Shown piece by piece: positions 1-7,265 of a DNA stretch of 64,000 bases. The stretch spans positions 1,364,001 to 1,428,000 of the forward strand of contig NZ_CP018811.1 of the NCBI RefSeq assembly GCF_001922345.1, given 5' to 3'. Each line of letters opens with the position of its first letter. Within the stretch, counting starts at the first letter, position 1. This DNA is from Paraburkholderia sp. SOS3 (lineage in GTDB: Bacteria; Pseudomonadota; Gammaproteobacteria; Burkholderiales; Burkholderiaceae). A program made the position numbers and the translations under genes. The notes below the pieces were generated by a model. It ran no database searches. It was not told where the DNA came from and worked only from the letters and a program-made list of their open reading frames with translations.

Positions 1-822
1 GGTGACCTTGTCGCCCGGTGTCGCGCGCACGCGCACACCCGGCGATGCTAGCGGGTACGACGGGCCGCCGGCGGGCAAATCGACCGAGGGCAGCGCGGAC
101 CAGCCGAACGTCGCATTCATGAACGTGCTTGCGTATTCGCTCGTCATGAATTCCTGGTCGACGCTTTGCTCGCCGAGCTTGATATCGACACGGCCGCCCG
201 CGAGCGACTGCTGGTACCAGAGTTCCCAAAGACGCGTCGACGCATCGGCCTCGATGCCGCTCGCGAACTGCAAGGCTTGCAGATTGCGCGTGCTCAGATT
301 CGTGCCGTGAATCTGCAGGCCGGACACGTTGAACGTGCCGCCCGGCAGGCCGAACGCCTTTTGCGTATCGAGGCCGACGCTGAATTCCGTGAGCCCGTCG
401 TACGCGCCGCCGCGCGCTGTACCGCCCGACAGGTTGTTCAGATACTCGCTTGTTTCCTGCAGGCCGAGGGTCACGCCGAAACGGTCGAGCCAGGGGCGCA
501 GGCCGCCGATATCGCCGAACAGGGTCGCGCGGTTCCAGAGATCCGCGGGTGCACTATCCGGCGCCGCGGTTTGTACCGACGGCTGTGCCGGCGCGTGCGG
601 CGCGGGGCTCGCGTCGTCGGACTGCGCGATGGCCTGCACGCTGCAGAACGCGAACGGTACCGCGAAGCCGAACGCGCGACCGCTTTTCAGCAGCCAGGCG
701 CACGGTTTGCGCTTCTTCAAGCGTATGAGCGGCAACGACGACGGTATCGCGCGAGCCGTCGCCGGCGCGAGAGCGGAGCGCATCGCATTCGCGTAGTGCA
801 TCACAATCGGGCGAACGAACAT
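1..822 (-). CDS. OprB-family carbohydrate-selective porin, N-terminal part
   Basis: Outer-membrane beta-barrel porin of the OprB type, which admits sugars and similar small solutes. The gene starts at the ATG ending at 822 and runs off the left edge, so only the first 274 residues are visible. A basic N-terminus is followed by a hydrophobic stretch (about residues 41-67, ending AIAQ) that looks like a signal peptide, then an Ala/Pro-rich linker. The segment LWNRATLFGDIGG and RPWLDRFGVTLGLQ, followed by regions such as TRLWELWYQQSL and KLGEQSVDQEF, is characteristic of OprB. An AGAGG Shine-Dalgarno lies 5 bases before the ATG. The unusually long N-region could mean that the true start is a later Met (residue 8 or 14). 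The family call is firm; the substrate cannot be told. Confidence 0.85.
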   Translation of the reverse strand, partial: MFVRPIVMHYANAMRSALAPATARAIPSSLPLIRLKKRKPCAWLLKSGRAFGFAVPFAFCSVQAIAQSDDASPAPHAPAQPSVQTAAPDSAPADLWNRATLFGDIGGLRPWLDRFGVTLGLQETSEYLNNLSGGTARGGAYDGLTEFSVGLDTQKAFGLPGGTFNVSGLQIHGTNLSTRNLQALQFASGIEADASTRLWELWYQQSLAGGRVDIKLGEQSVDQEFMTSEYASTFMNATFGWSALPSVDLPAGGPSYPLASPGVRVRATPGDKVT

Positions 823-1447
823 AGACACCTCTGTCCAGCTTGTCCGGTGCGGACAGGCGACGTATCGGAACGCGGCCATTTCCGCGTGATGGGCATGCGC
901 AACGGTCAGACAAGGTGAGCGCGCGGAACCACAGGCGGGCGGATTTTATTCACGGCCGCGCCAAAGCCGCAAGCAGAAATTTCATCACGGTGTTCGTTCA
1001 ATACCACGCGACCGCTTGCGATGAAAAGTGGGTCGCTATGCTTCGCCATCGACCCTTAGGGATCGATTCGCCTGGGTGCCGTAAGCTTTGAAGGCTTGAG
1101 TGGTTTATCGGACATCCGTTCGCGGTTAAGGTTGACTCGGCAATGTCCGCCTGATTAAAATCCGCGAGTCTTCACAAAAGGGGCCGTCATTGGACTCCAG
1201 CAGTAGTCGATCTTCGAACAGTTTCGCTGTCTGAACGACAGAGCGTCCGCCCCCCAGCAGTTCCCGGCCGCCGTTCTGCCTTCAGGCAGGCGGTGCGCGT
1301 CTTGCAATATCTCCCGTGCACCCGTTGAGTCTTTCTGGACGCATCGTTCATGCGCCCGGATGACCGTGATTGCGAATTCGCGTTCGCAGTGTTGCCCGTT
1401 CGTGGGCGCGCTTTTCTCGGGCGCCCGTTGGCGGGCTGAATATTTAC
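823..1447. other. Gene-free stretch, upstream half of a long leader or promoter region
   Basis: No convincing coding region on either strand. The segment around 1268-1293 can fold into a stem (CCGCC...GGCGG around TGCC-TTCA-GGCA). A further GC-rich stem region lies at about 1394-1436 (GCCC/GGGC and GGGCGC/GCGCCC pairs). It separates the divergent porin promoter from the structured leader that follows. Confidence 0.4.
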
Positions 1448-1486
1448 GTCCGCTTTATGCGGACGCCGTTAGCATAAAGCGGCGTC
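1448..1486 (+). promoter_or_regulatory. Three mutually exclusive hairpins in the leader
   Basis: Three perfect stems share bases. Stem A pairs 1448-1453 (GTCCGC) with 1459-1464 (GCGGAC) over a TTTAT loop. Stem B pairs 1450-1460 (CCGCTTTATGC) with 1472-1482 (GCATAAAGCGG). Stem C pairs 1462-1468 (GACGCCG) with 1480-1486 (CGGCGTC). A and C can coexist, while B excludes both. This is the geometry of a conformational switch, placed 45 bases upstream of a small ORF with a strong ribosome site. The function is inferred only. Confidence 0.5.
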
Positions 1487-1530
1487 ATGCACAGGCGTGT
1501 TGGCCCAATTTCATCGGTAAGGATGTCGAA

Positions 1531-1620
1531 ATGCCAGACAGTGACAGTTACCCCATACGTCGATTCCATCGATTTAGCCCATTCACATTGCGCTTGTGTC
1601 TGGCCGAAGCCATCCGGTAG
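1531..1620 (+). CDS. Small leader ORF 1 (29 residues)
   Basis: A 29-codon reading frame with an AAGGA Shine-Dalgarno at 1519-1523, 7 bases before the ATG. The peptide begins MPDSDSYPIRRF and is otherwise rich in Arg, Phe and Leu. No family is recognised. Its place just after a set of alternative hairpins and before a second small ORF and an ABC transporter operon suggests a regulatory leader peptide. The acidic and proline codons near the start recall the design of MgtL-type leader peptides, but this is only an analogy and the sequence is not homologous as far as can be seen. Confidence 0.5.
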   Translation: MPDSDSYPIRRFHRFSPFTLRLCLAEAIR

Positions 1621-1706
1621 ACGTTCACCTTAGCGAAGCGAGGTGTGCGTTTCTCCGCTGGAGCGTGCTTCGGCATATTGCGTCCACAGGACGCCTGGAG
1701 AACCTC

Positions 1707-1847
1707 ATGAACTTCGCTCTTCTGTTGCCTCAATTGCCTGACATTCTCGCGTCGCACGACTCGTTCGATGCGATGCCCGCCGCGCGGCCGCGCGCGGTCC
1801 ATCGGCTCGTCGATTTCTGGCGGCGCCTGAGATCGGGCGGTCGCTGA
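1707..1847 (+). CDS. Small leader ORF 2 (46 residues)
   Basis: A 46-codon frame starting MNFALLLPQLPDIL and ending with an Arg-rich tail (FWRRLRSGGR). A GGAG at 1697-1700 sits 6 bases before the ATG, an ideal spacing. The N-terminal half is hydrophobic and the C-terminal half basic. No known family is recognised. It lies 86 bases after small ORF 1 and 185 bases before the transporter permease gene, so it may be a second leader peptide or a small protein of the same transcript. Confidence 0.5.
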   Translation: MNFALLLPQLPDILASHDSFDAMPAARPRAVHRLVDFWRRLRSGGR

Positions 1848-1964
1848 CACGATCGCGTTCGTGTCCCGCGGGGCGCGACGCACATGCGGCGGTGCAGGTC
1901 TGATTCTTCAGGCCACCGTGCTGTCGCAAAAGCGGCGCTGCGTCCCGCTTCCGATGTGCGCTGA

Positions 1965-1981
1965 ACCGCGCCGGGCGCGGT
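1965..1981 (+). terminator. GC-rich hairpin before the ABC permease gene
   Basis: A perfect 7-bp stem (ACCGCGC / GCGCGGT) with a CGG loop, 51 bases upstream of the permease start and after small ORF 2. There is no T-run, so it is not a canonical intrinsic terminator. It could be an attenuator element, a pause site or an RNA-end stabiliser. Confidence 0.35.
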
Positions 1982-2032
1982 CAAACGTCGGGCGCATCTC
2001 CCGCATAAAAGACAGTTGTCCGGTGACGCACG

Positions 2033-3793
2033 ATGAATTTCAAACTCCATTCGAACCCGCCGCTGCTGGCATCGGCCACGCGCATGCTGCCCAATCGCTG
2101 GGACTTTATCGCTTTCCCGCTGATTTTCTGCGCGATCGCGATGGCGGCAAGCGGCCTGCATCAGACGTGGGCGCCGATGACGACGCTGCAGGACCACGCG
2201 GTGTCGCTCGATCCCGCGAATCTGCCCGATTACGCGTTGCGAACCACGCTGCGCATGCTCGCGGCAATGGCCGCGTCGCTCGTGTTCACGCTCGTGTACG
2301 GCACGCTCGCGGCGAAAAGCCGCCGCGCCGAAAAAGTGCTCGTGCCGATTCTGGACATCCTGCAGTCGGTGCCGGTGCTCGGCTATATCTCGTTTACGGT
2401 CACCTTCTTTCTGGCGCTGTTTCCGGGCCGCGTGCTCGGCGCGGAGCTCGCGGCGATCTTCGCGATCTTCACGAGCCAGGCGTGGAACATGACGTTCAGC
2501 TTCTACCAGTCGCTGCGCACGGTGCCGCGCGACCTGGCCGAAGTGTCGCGCGGCTTTCATCTGACGGGCTGGCAGCGCTTCTGGAAGCTCGAGGTGCCGT
2601 TCTCGATGCCGGGACTCGTCTGGAACATGATGATGTCGATGTCGGGCGGCTGGTTTTTCGTGGTCGCCTCGGAAGCGATCACGGTCGGCAACCACACCCT
2701 CGTTTTGCCCGGTGTCGGTGCGTATCTCGCGCAGGCGATCGGGCAGAAGAACCTCGCGGCGGTCGGCTGGGCGATTGTCGCGATGACGGTCGTGATATTC
2801 GCGTACGACCAGTTTCTGTTCCGGCCGCTCGTCGCGTGGTCGGACAAGTTCCGCATGGAAACGACGCGCTCGAGCAGCGCGCCGCAATCGTGGCTGCTCG
2901 ACCTGATCCGCAGCACGCGGCTCGTGCACCGGATGCTGCTGCCCGCAGGCGTGCTGCTGGCGAATGCGGCGCGCTGGCCGCTGCGCATGCCGCCGCCGTT
3001 GCTGCCGCGCGCTGCGATGGCGGCGAAGGGCTCGCGTGGCGACGCAAAGAAGATCGGCGACACGATCTGGTCGGTCGTCGTGTGCGCGGTTGCGGTGATC
3101 GCCGTGTATCGCGTCGTCGGTTTCGTGCGCACGGGCGTCACGGCGGGCGATGTCGGCCATGTGTTCGTGCTCGGCGCGCTGACGCTGTTGCGCGTGTTTT
3201 TGTTGATCGTGCTGTCGTCGCTGGTCTGGGTGCCGCTTGGCGTGCTGATCGGCCTGCGTCCGAGACTTGCCGAAAAGATCCAGCCGCTCGCGCAGTTTCT
3301 CGCCGCGTTTCCGGCGAACCTGCTGTTCCCGGTGTTCGTGATCGTCATCGTCCGTTGGCATCTGAACCCGGATGTCTGGCTCTCGCCGCTGCTCGTGCTC
3401 GGCACGCAGTGGTACATCCTGTTCAACGTGATTGCGGGCGCGAGCGCCTATCCGAACGACTACCGCGAGGCGGCGAGGAATTTTCATATTCGCGGCTGGC
3501 AATGGTGGCGCCGCGTCATGTTGCCCGGCATTGTCCCGTACTACATCACCGGTGCGATCACGGCATCGGGTGGCGCGTGGAATGCGAGCATCGTCGCCGA
3601 AGCCGTGCAATGGGGCGATACGAAGCTCGCTGCGCACGGGCTCGGCGCCTATATCGCGCAAACCACGGCGGACGGCGATTTTCCAAAGATCGTGCTCGGC
3701 ATTGCCGTTATGTCGTTGTACGTGACGCTATTCAACCGCGCGCTCTGGCGCCCGCTCTATGCCTACGCCGAGTCCAGACTTCGGCTCGATTGA
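2033..3793 (+). CDS. ABC transporter permease with two fused inner-membrane domains (NitT/TauT-like)
   Basis: Inner-membrane permease of 586 residues, twice the usual length, containing two complete binding-protein-dependent transport domains. Each half carries an EAA loop that docks the ATPase: EVSRGFHLTGWQRFWKLEVP at about residue 170 and EAARNFHIRGWQWWRRVMLP at about residue 479. A cytoplasmic linker lies between them around residues 280-350. The fused layout is known in a nitrate/sulfonate-like subgroup whose substrate is usually unassigned. The partner ATPase gene follows after 12 bases. No solute-binding protein gene is present nearby. The ATG at 2033 has only a weak ribosome site, and translation may depend on the long leader upstream. 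Confidence 0.85.
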   Translation: MNFKLHSNPPLLASATRMLPNRWDFIAFPLIFCAIAMAASGLHQTWAPMTTLQDHAVSLDPANLPDYALRTTLRMLAAMAASLVFTLVYGTLAAKSRRAEKVLVPILDILQSVPVLGYISFTVTFFLALFPGRVLGAELAAIFAIFTSQAWNMTFSFYQSLRTVPRDLAEVSRGFHLTGWQRFWKLEVPFSMPGLVWNMMMSMSGGWFFVVASEAITVGNHTLVLPGVGAYLAQAIGQKNLAAVGWAIVAMTVVIFAYDQFLFRPLVAWSDKFRMETTRSSSAPQSWLLDLIRSTRLVHRMLLPAGVLLANAARWPLRMPPPLLPRAAMAAKGSRGDAKKIGDTIWSVVVCAVAVIAVYRVVGFVRTGVTAGDVGHVFVLGALTLLRVFLLIVLSSLVWVPLGVLIGLRPRLAEKIQPLAQFLAAFPANLLFPVFVIVIVRWHLNPDVWLSPLLVLGTQWYILFNVIAGASAYPNDYREAARNFHIRGWQWWRRVMLPGIVPYYITGAITASGGAWNASIVAEAVQWGDTKLAAHGLGAYIAQTTADGDFPKIVLGIAVMSLYVTLFNRALWRPLYAYAESRLRLD

Positions 3794-3805
3794 GGGAGGT
3801 TCGAA

Positions 3806-5137
3806 GTGAACGCTGAACTGCTATTGAATGATGCGGTCGACCATGCACCGCAAGCCGGCGTCGAAGTCTTGAGCGTCGACAACGCGCGCCACGGTTTCAA
3901 CAAGATGCAGGGCGAACAGCTCGTGCTCGACGGTGTGAACCTGTCGCTGCGCGAAGGCGAGATCGTCGGTCTGCTGGGCCGCTCGGGTTCGGGCAAGTCG
4001 ACGCTGTTGCGCATCATCGCGGGGCTCATCGAGCCGACCGACGGCGAAGTCACGTATATGGGCAAGCCGCTCGAGGGGCCGGCCGAGGGCGTCGCGATGG
4101 TGTTCCAGACGTTCGCGCTGTTTCCGTGGCTGACGGTGCTGCAGAACGTCGAGGCGGGGCTCGAGGCGCAGGGCGTGCCGGCGCGCGAACGGCGCGAGCG
4201 CGCGCTCGCGGCGATCGACCTGATCGGTCTGGACGGCTTCGAGAATGCGTATCCGCGCGAGCTGTCGGGCGGCATGCGCCAGCGCGTGGGGTTCGCGCGC
4301 GCGCTGGTGGTGGACCCGACGCTGCTGCTGATGGACGAGCCGTTCTCGGCGCTCGACGTGCTGACGGCCGAGACGCTGCGCACCGATCTGCTCGATCTGT
4401 GGACGCAGGGCCGCATGCCGATCAAGTCGGTGCTGATCGTCACGCACAACATCGAGGAAGCGGTGTTCATGTGCGACCGCATTCTGGTGCTGTCGTCGAA
4501 CCCGGGGCGCGTGATTGCCGAGATCAAGGTGCCGTTCAAGCATCCGCGCAACCGTCTGGACCCGGCGTTCCGCAAGCTGGTGGACGACATCTACGCGAAG
4601 ATGACCGCGCGCCAGACCGGCGAGACGACGCGCAAGGGGCTCGAGCTGCATAGCTGGCTGCCGCACGTATCGACGAACCTGATGGCGGGTCTGATCGAAA
4701 CGCTGGCGGCCGCGCCGTATCACGGGCGCGCGGACATGCCGGAAATCGCGCGCTCGCTGCACCTCGAGGTGGACGACCTGTTTCCGATCGCCGAGGTGCT
4801 GCAGAACCTCGGTTTTGCCGACGTGCGCGAGGGCGACATCTTCCTCACGCCGCCGGCGCGCGTGTTCGCCGAGTTCGGCACGCAGGAGCGCAAGCTGATG
4901 TTCGCCGATCACCTGCTCAAGCACGTGCCGCTCGCGGCGCGGATCAAGAAGGTGCTCAACGAGCGGCCCGGTCACCGCGCGCCGCGCGTGCGCTTCGAGC
5001 AGGAGCTCGAAGATTTCCTCTCCGACAGCGCGGCCGAAGAGACGCTCGACGCGGTGATCAACTGGGGACGTTATGGCGAGATTTTTTCGTATAACGACCA
5101 GTCGGAAGTTTTCAGTCTCGACGACGTGGAATCGTGA
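3806..5137 (+). CDS. ABC transporter ATPase with C-terminal AAA-associated domain
   Basis: Cytoplasmic ATPase that powers the tandem permease encoded just upstream. Starts at GTG 3806 behind a clear GGGAGG site. Residues 22-260 form the NitT/TauT-type ATPase: Walker A GRSGSGKST at 58-66, Q-loop Gln101, signature LSGGMRQR at 153-160, Walker B LLLMDEP at 173-179 and switch His214. Residues from about 285 to 443 form an extra domain of the AAA-associated C-terminal type seen in this ABC subgroup. It may sense a ligand or regulate the pump. Followed by a strong hairpin at 5146-5170. Substrate unknown. Confidence 0.88.
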   Translation: MNAELLLNDAVDHAPQAGVEVLSVDNARHGFNKMQGEQLVLDGVNLSLREGEIVGLLGRSGSGKSTLLRIIAGLIEPTDGEVTYMGKPLEGPAEGVAMVFQTFALFPWLTVLQNVEAGLEAQGVPARERRERALAAIDLIGLDGFENAYPRELSGGMRQRVGFARALVVDPTLLLMDEPFSALDVLTAETLRTDLLDLWTQGRMPIKSVLIVTHNIEEAVFMCDRILVLSSNPGRVIAEIKVPFKHPRNRLDPAFRKLVDDIYAKMTARQTGETTRKGLELHSWLPHVSTNLMAGLIETLAAAPYHGRADMPEIARSLHLEVDDLFPIAEVLQNLGFADVREGDIFLTPPARVFAEFGTQERKLMFADHLLKHVPLAARIKKVLNERPGHRAPRVRFEQELEDFLSDSAAEETLDAVINWGRYGEIFSYNDQSEVFSLDDVES

Positions 5138-5145
5138 TCGGCCAA

Positions 5146-5170
5146 GCGCCGCGACGAGCCGTCGCGGCGC
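5146..5170 (+). terminator. Hairpin after the ABC ATPase gene
   Basis: Perfect 10-bp stem GCGCCGCGAC / GTCGCGGCGC with a GAGCC loop, 8 bases past the stop codon. There is no T-tract, but the stability and location fit the 3' end of the ABC operon. Confidence 0.55.
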
Positions 5171-5372
5171 GGCTCGCGTTTGCCGCGCAATGGCGGCGCC
5201 TCGTGCCGGCATGTGAAAACGGCCGATCGCGGCAGCATCGAAATGATGCGATCACAGCAAGTGGCGGTCTGCTTGTGGCACCATCGCATCATCGCACCTT
5301 TGCTTCCTGATCGATCACCTACCAGCCGATACGACGAGCGGGAATAACGCGCAGCCGCGGCCTCAATCGAGC

Positions 5373-6260
5373 ATGTCCAGCCCACACGCATCGTCACGTC
5401 TGTCAGGTTTTCTTTTTCTTCTCACCACTGCCATCGGCTGGGCCATCAACTGGCCCGCGATGAAAGTGCTGCTGCGCGAGTGGCCGCCGCTGTTCTCGCG
5501 CGGCGTTGCCGGGTGTGCGGCGGCCCTGCTGCTGTTCCTGCTCGCGACGCTGCGCGGCGAATCGATCCGCATTCCCTCTAAATGGTTGCCGCGACTGCTG
5601 CTGGCCGCCTGCACCAATGTGCTTGCATGGATGGGTCTATCGACGATGTCGATGGTCTGGCTGCCGGTCAACGAGGCGGCGTTGCTCGTCTACACGATGC
5701 CGTTGTGGTCGATGCTGTTCGCGTGGCCGATGTTGTCGCGCCGTCCGTCCGTGGGCGGGTTCTGCGCGCTCGCGCTCGGTCTGGCGGGCGTCGTCGTGCT
5801 GCTTGGCGGCCATGGCATTTCGGTCGACGCGGACCGGCTCGTGGGCATTGTCTGCGCGCTGCTAGCCGCCGTGCTGTTTGCGTTCGGCACGGTCGCGAAT
5901 CGCGAGTCGATTCCGATGGGGCCGCTCGCGCTCGTCGCGTGGCAAGTCGTGATCGGTTGCGTGCCGATGGTGCTGTATGGGCTCGCGGTCGAACATCCGC
6001 GCTTCGCGGCATTGCATGCGGACGGCTGGGCGGTGATGGTTTATATGGCGCTCGTGCCGATGTGCGTCTGCTATATCGCGTGGTTCGAAACACTGCGCCG
6101 GTTGCCCGCGGAGATCGCGTCGATCGGCATGCTGCTCGTGCCGGTGCTCGGCATCGTCGCCGCGGCGCTGTCGATCGGCGAACCGCTCGGGTTGCGCACG
6201 GCGCTCGCGATGGTGCTGACGCTAAGCGGCGTTGCGCTCGCGTTGCGTCAGAAGCGTTGA
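5373..6260 (+). CDS. EamA-family drug/metabolite transporter
   Basis: Inner-membrane transporter of 295 residues with about ten hydrophobic helices in two EamA repeats (about residues 8-140 and 150-288). It starts with the typical segment FLLTTAIGWAINWPAMKVLL, and the second repeat ends with VPVLGIVAAALSIGEPLGLR, a hallmark of the family. Such proteins usually export metabolites or amino-acid-like compounds, and no substrate can be assigned. It is a single gene 235 bases after the ABC operon. The ribosome site is weak. Confidence 0.85.
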   Translation: MSSPHASSRLSGFLFLLTTAIGWAINWPAMKVLLREWPPLFSRGVAGCAAALLLFLLATLRGESIRIPSKWLPRLLLAACTNVLAWMGLSTMSMVWLPVNEAALLVYTMPLWSMLFAWPMLSRRPSVGGFCALALGLAGVVVLLGGHGISVDADRLVGIVCALLAAVLFAFGTVANRESIPMGPLALVAWQVVIGCVPMVLYGLAVEHPRFAALHADGWAVMVYMALVPMCVCYIAWFETLRRLPAEIASIGMLLVPVLGIVAAALSIGEPLGLRTALAMVLTLSGVALALRQKR

Positions 6261-6303
6261 CGGGTTGCGTTGCATGAACCCGGCGCGTCGAGCGGCAGCC
6301 CGG

Positions 6304-7005
6304 TTATTGCCCGAGCGGGCGCGAGCTGCCGGCCGTCGCGAGCAGCGATACGGCCGCCGGGTCCGGCATGCCGTTCGCGTCGATCGCGCCGGCCGTGGCC
6401 AGTGCATCGAGATCGCTATCGACACCGGGCTGCCCGACCACGAACGGCGTCGTCAGAAACGCCGGCGCCGCGAGCGTGACGGCGTAACGCTGCTGCAGAT
6501 TCGTCACGACGGCCGTTTGCGCGGCGAGCACGTTGTTCTGATTCGCAAGCGCCTGCTGGAATGTGCCGTTGGTCTGAAATCCCGCGATCAGGCCGCTTTC
6601 GTTCGTGCCGAGCTGGGCCGCGAGATAAACGAGCATCAGGTCGGTTTCGGGCGTCGTATTGAAGGTGCCGTTCGAATAAGCGACCGAATGCAGCGTCGTG
6701 CTGCCCGACGTGACGGTGATGATGCACGGCAGTGCCGCATTGAGGTCGAGGCGGTAGTTGCCGCCGCCATCCGACAGTGCGCTGCCCGAGCCCTGCGCGC
6801 AACTGGCGACGACGTTCGCGCTCGCCAGTGCGCGGCCGGTTGCCGCCGTGCCGGAAACCGATACGCCCGGCAGCGTATTCGAGCCCGTGCAGCCGTTGAC
6901 GCCGACGCAGAAGCTGCCGCCGCATGACGCAAGCGTCACGGCCGCGGCCGCCGCGAGGCACGACGCGGCCCGCCTCGCGTGAGAAAAACGTAGGCTCGTA
7001 TTCAT
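6304..7005 (-). CDS. Putative lipoprotein of unknown function
   Basis: 233-residue protein with a basic N-terminus, a hydrophobic core and a lipobox LASC (Cys near residue 28), so it should be lipidated after export. The mature part is rich in Thr, Ala, Asn and Gly. It includes GVSVSGTAATGRALASANV and a NYRLDLN segment resembling a carboxypeptidase-regulatory or Ig-like fold, followed by an Ala/Gln-rich helical region. Its ATG overlaps the stop of the preceding 87-residue gene (ATGA at 7002-7005), so it is translationally coupled to it and to the phosphoesterase gene. No function is recognised. Confidence 0.75.
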   Translation of the reverse strand: MNTSLRFSHARRAASCLAAAAAVTLASCGGSFCVGVNGCTGSNTLPGVSVSGTAATGRALASANVVASCAQGSGSALSDGGGNYRLDLNAALPCIITVTSGSTTLHSVAYSNGTFNTTPETDLMLVYLAAQLGTNESGLIAGFQTNGTFQQALANQNNVLAAQTAVVTNLQQRYAVTLAAPAFLTTPFVVGQPGVDSDLDALATAGAIDANGMPDPAAVSLLATAGSSRPLGQ

Positions 7006-7265
7006 GCCGGTCGGCTTCCGTGAGCGCGCCGCCGCTGCTGCCGGCGTTTCTCGCGTTCGCGCAGCAATCGCGGCATCATTTCTTCGATGTACTGCCTCGC
7101 TTCGCCGCGCGTGACGATCTTCGCGAAGCGCTCCCGTGCTTTGACCTCTCCCTCCATCGCGCGATGCGCTTTCCTCAGAACATGCAGGAAAATCATGAGC
7201 CGTGAGCCGTCGCGCACGGGTTCCGCGTCGCGCGGGTCCGCCATCGTGTTCGTGGTGCTGGTCAT
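7002..7265 (-). CDS. Small conserved-looking cytoplasmic protein (87 residues)
   Basis: Charged 87-residue protein without signal or membrane segment, with a helical, Arg/Glu-rich C-terminal half (EEMMPRLLREREKRRQQRRR). It is recognised as a gene because both ends show 4-base ATGA overlaps: its start at 7265 overlaps the phosphoesterase stop, and its stop at 7002 overlaps the lipoprotein start. No family is recognised. Confidence 0.7.
   Translation of the reverse strand: MTSTTNTMADPRDAEPVRDGSRLMIFLHVLRKAHRAMEGEVKARERFAKIVTRGEARQYIEEMMPRLLREREKRRQQRRRAHGSRPA

Noticed and set aside
1361..1620. An 86-codon frame ending at 1620 as a full gene
   Set aside because: Only the last 29 codons follow a ribosome site; the earlier part runs through the hairpin cluster and looks non-coding.
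1730..3661. A 643-codon open frame on the minus strand opposite the ABC permease
   Set aside because: Its Arg/His/Gln-rich composition and lack of any family motif mark it as an antisense shadow of a high-GC gene. The plus strand shows real permease motifs.
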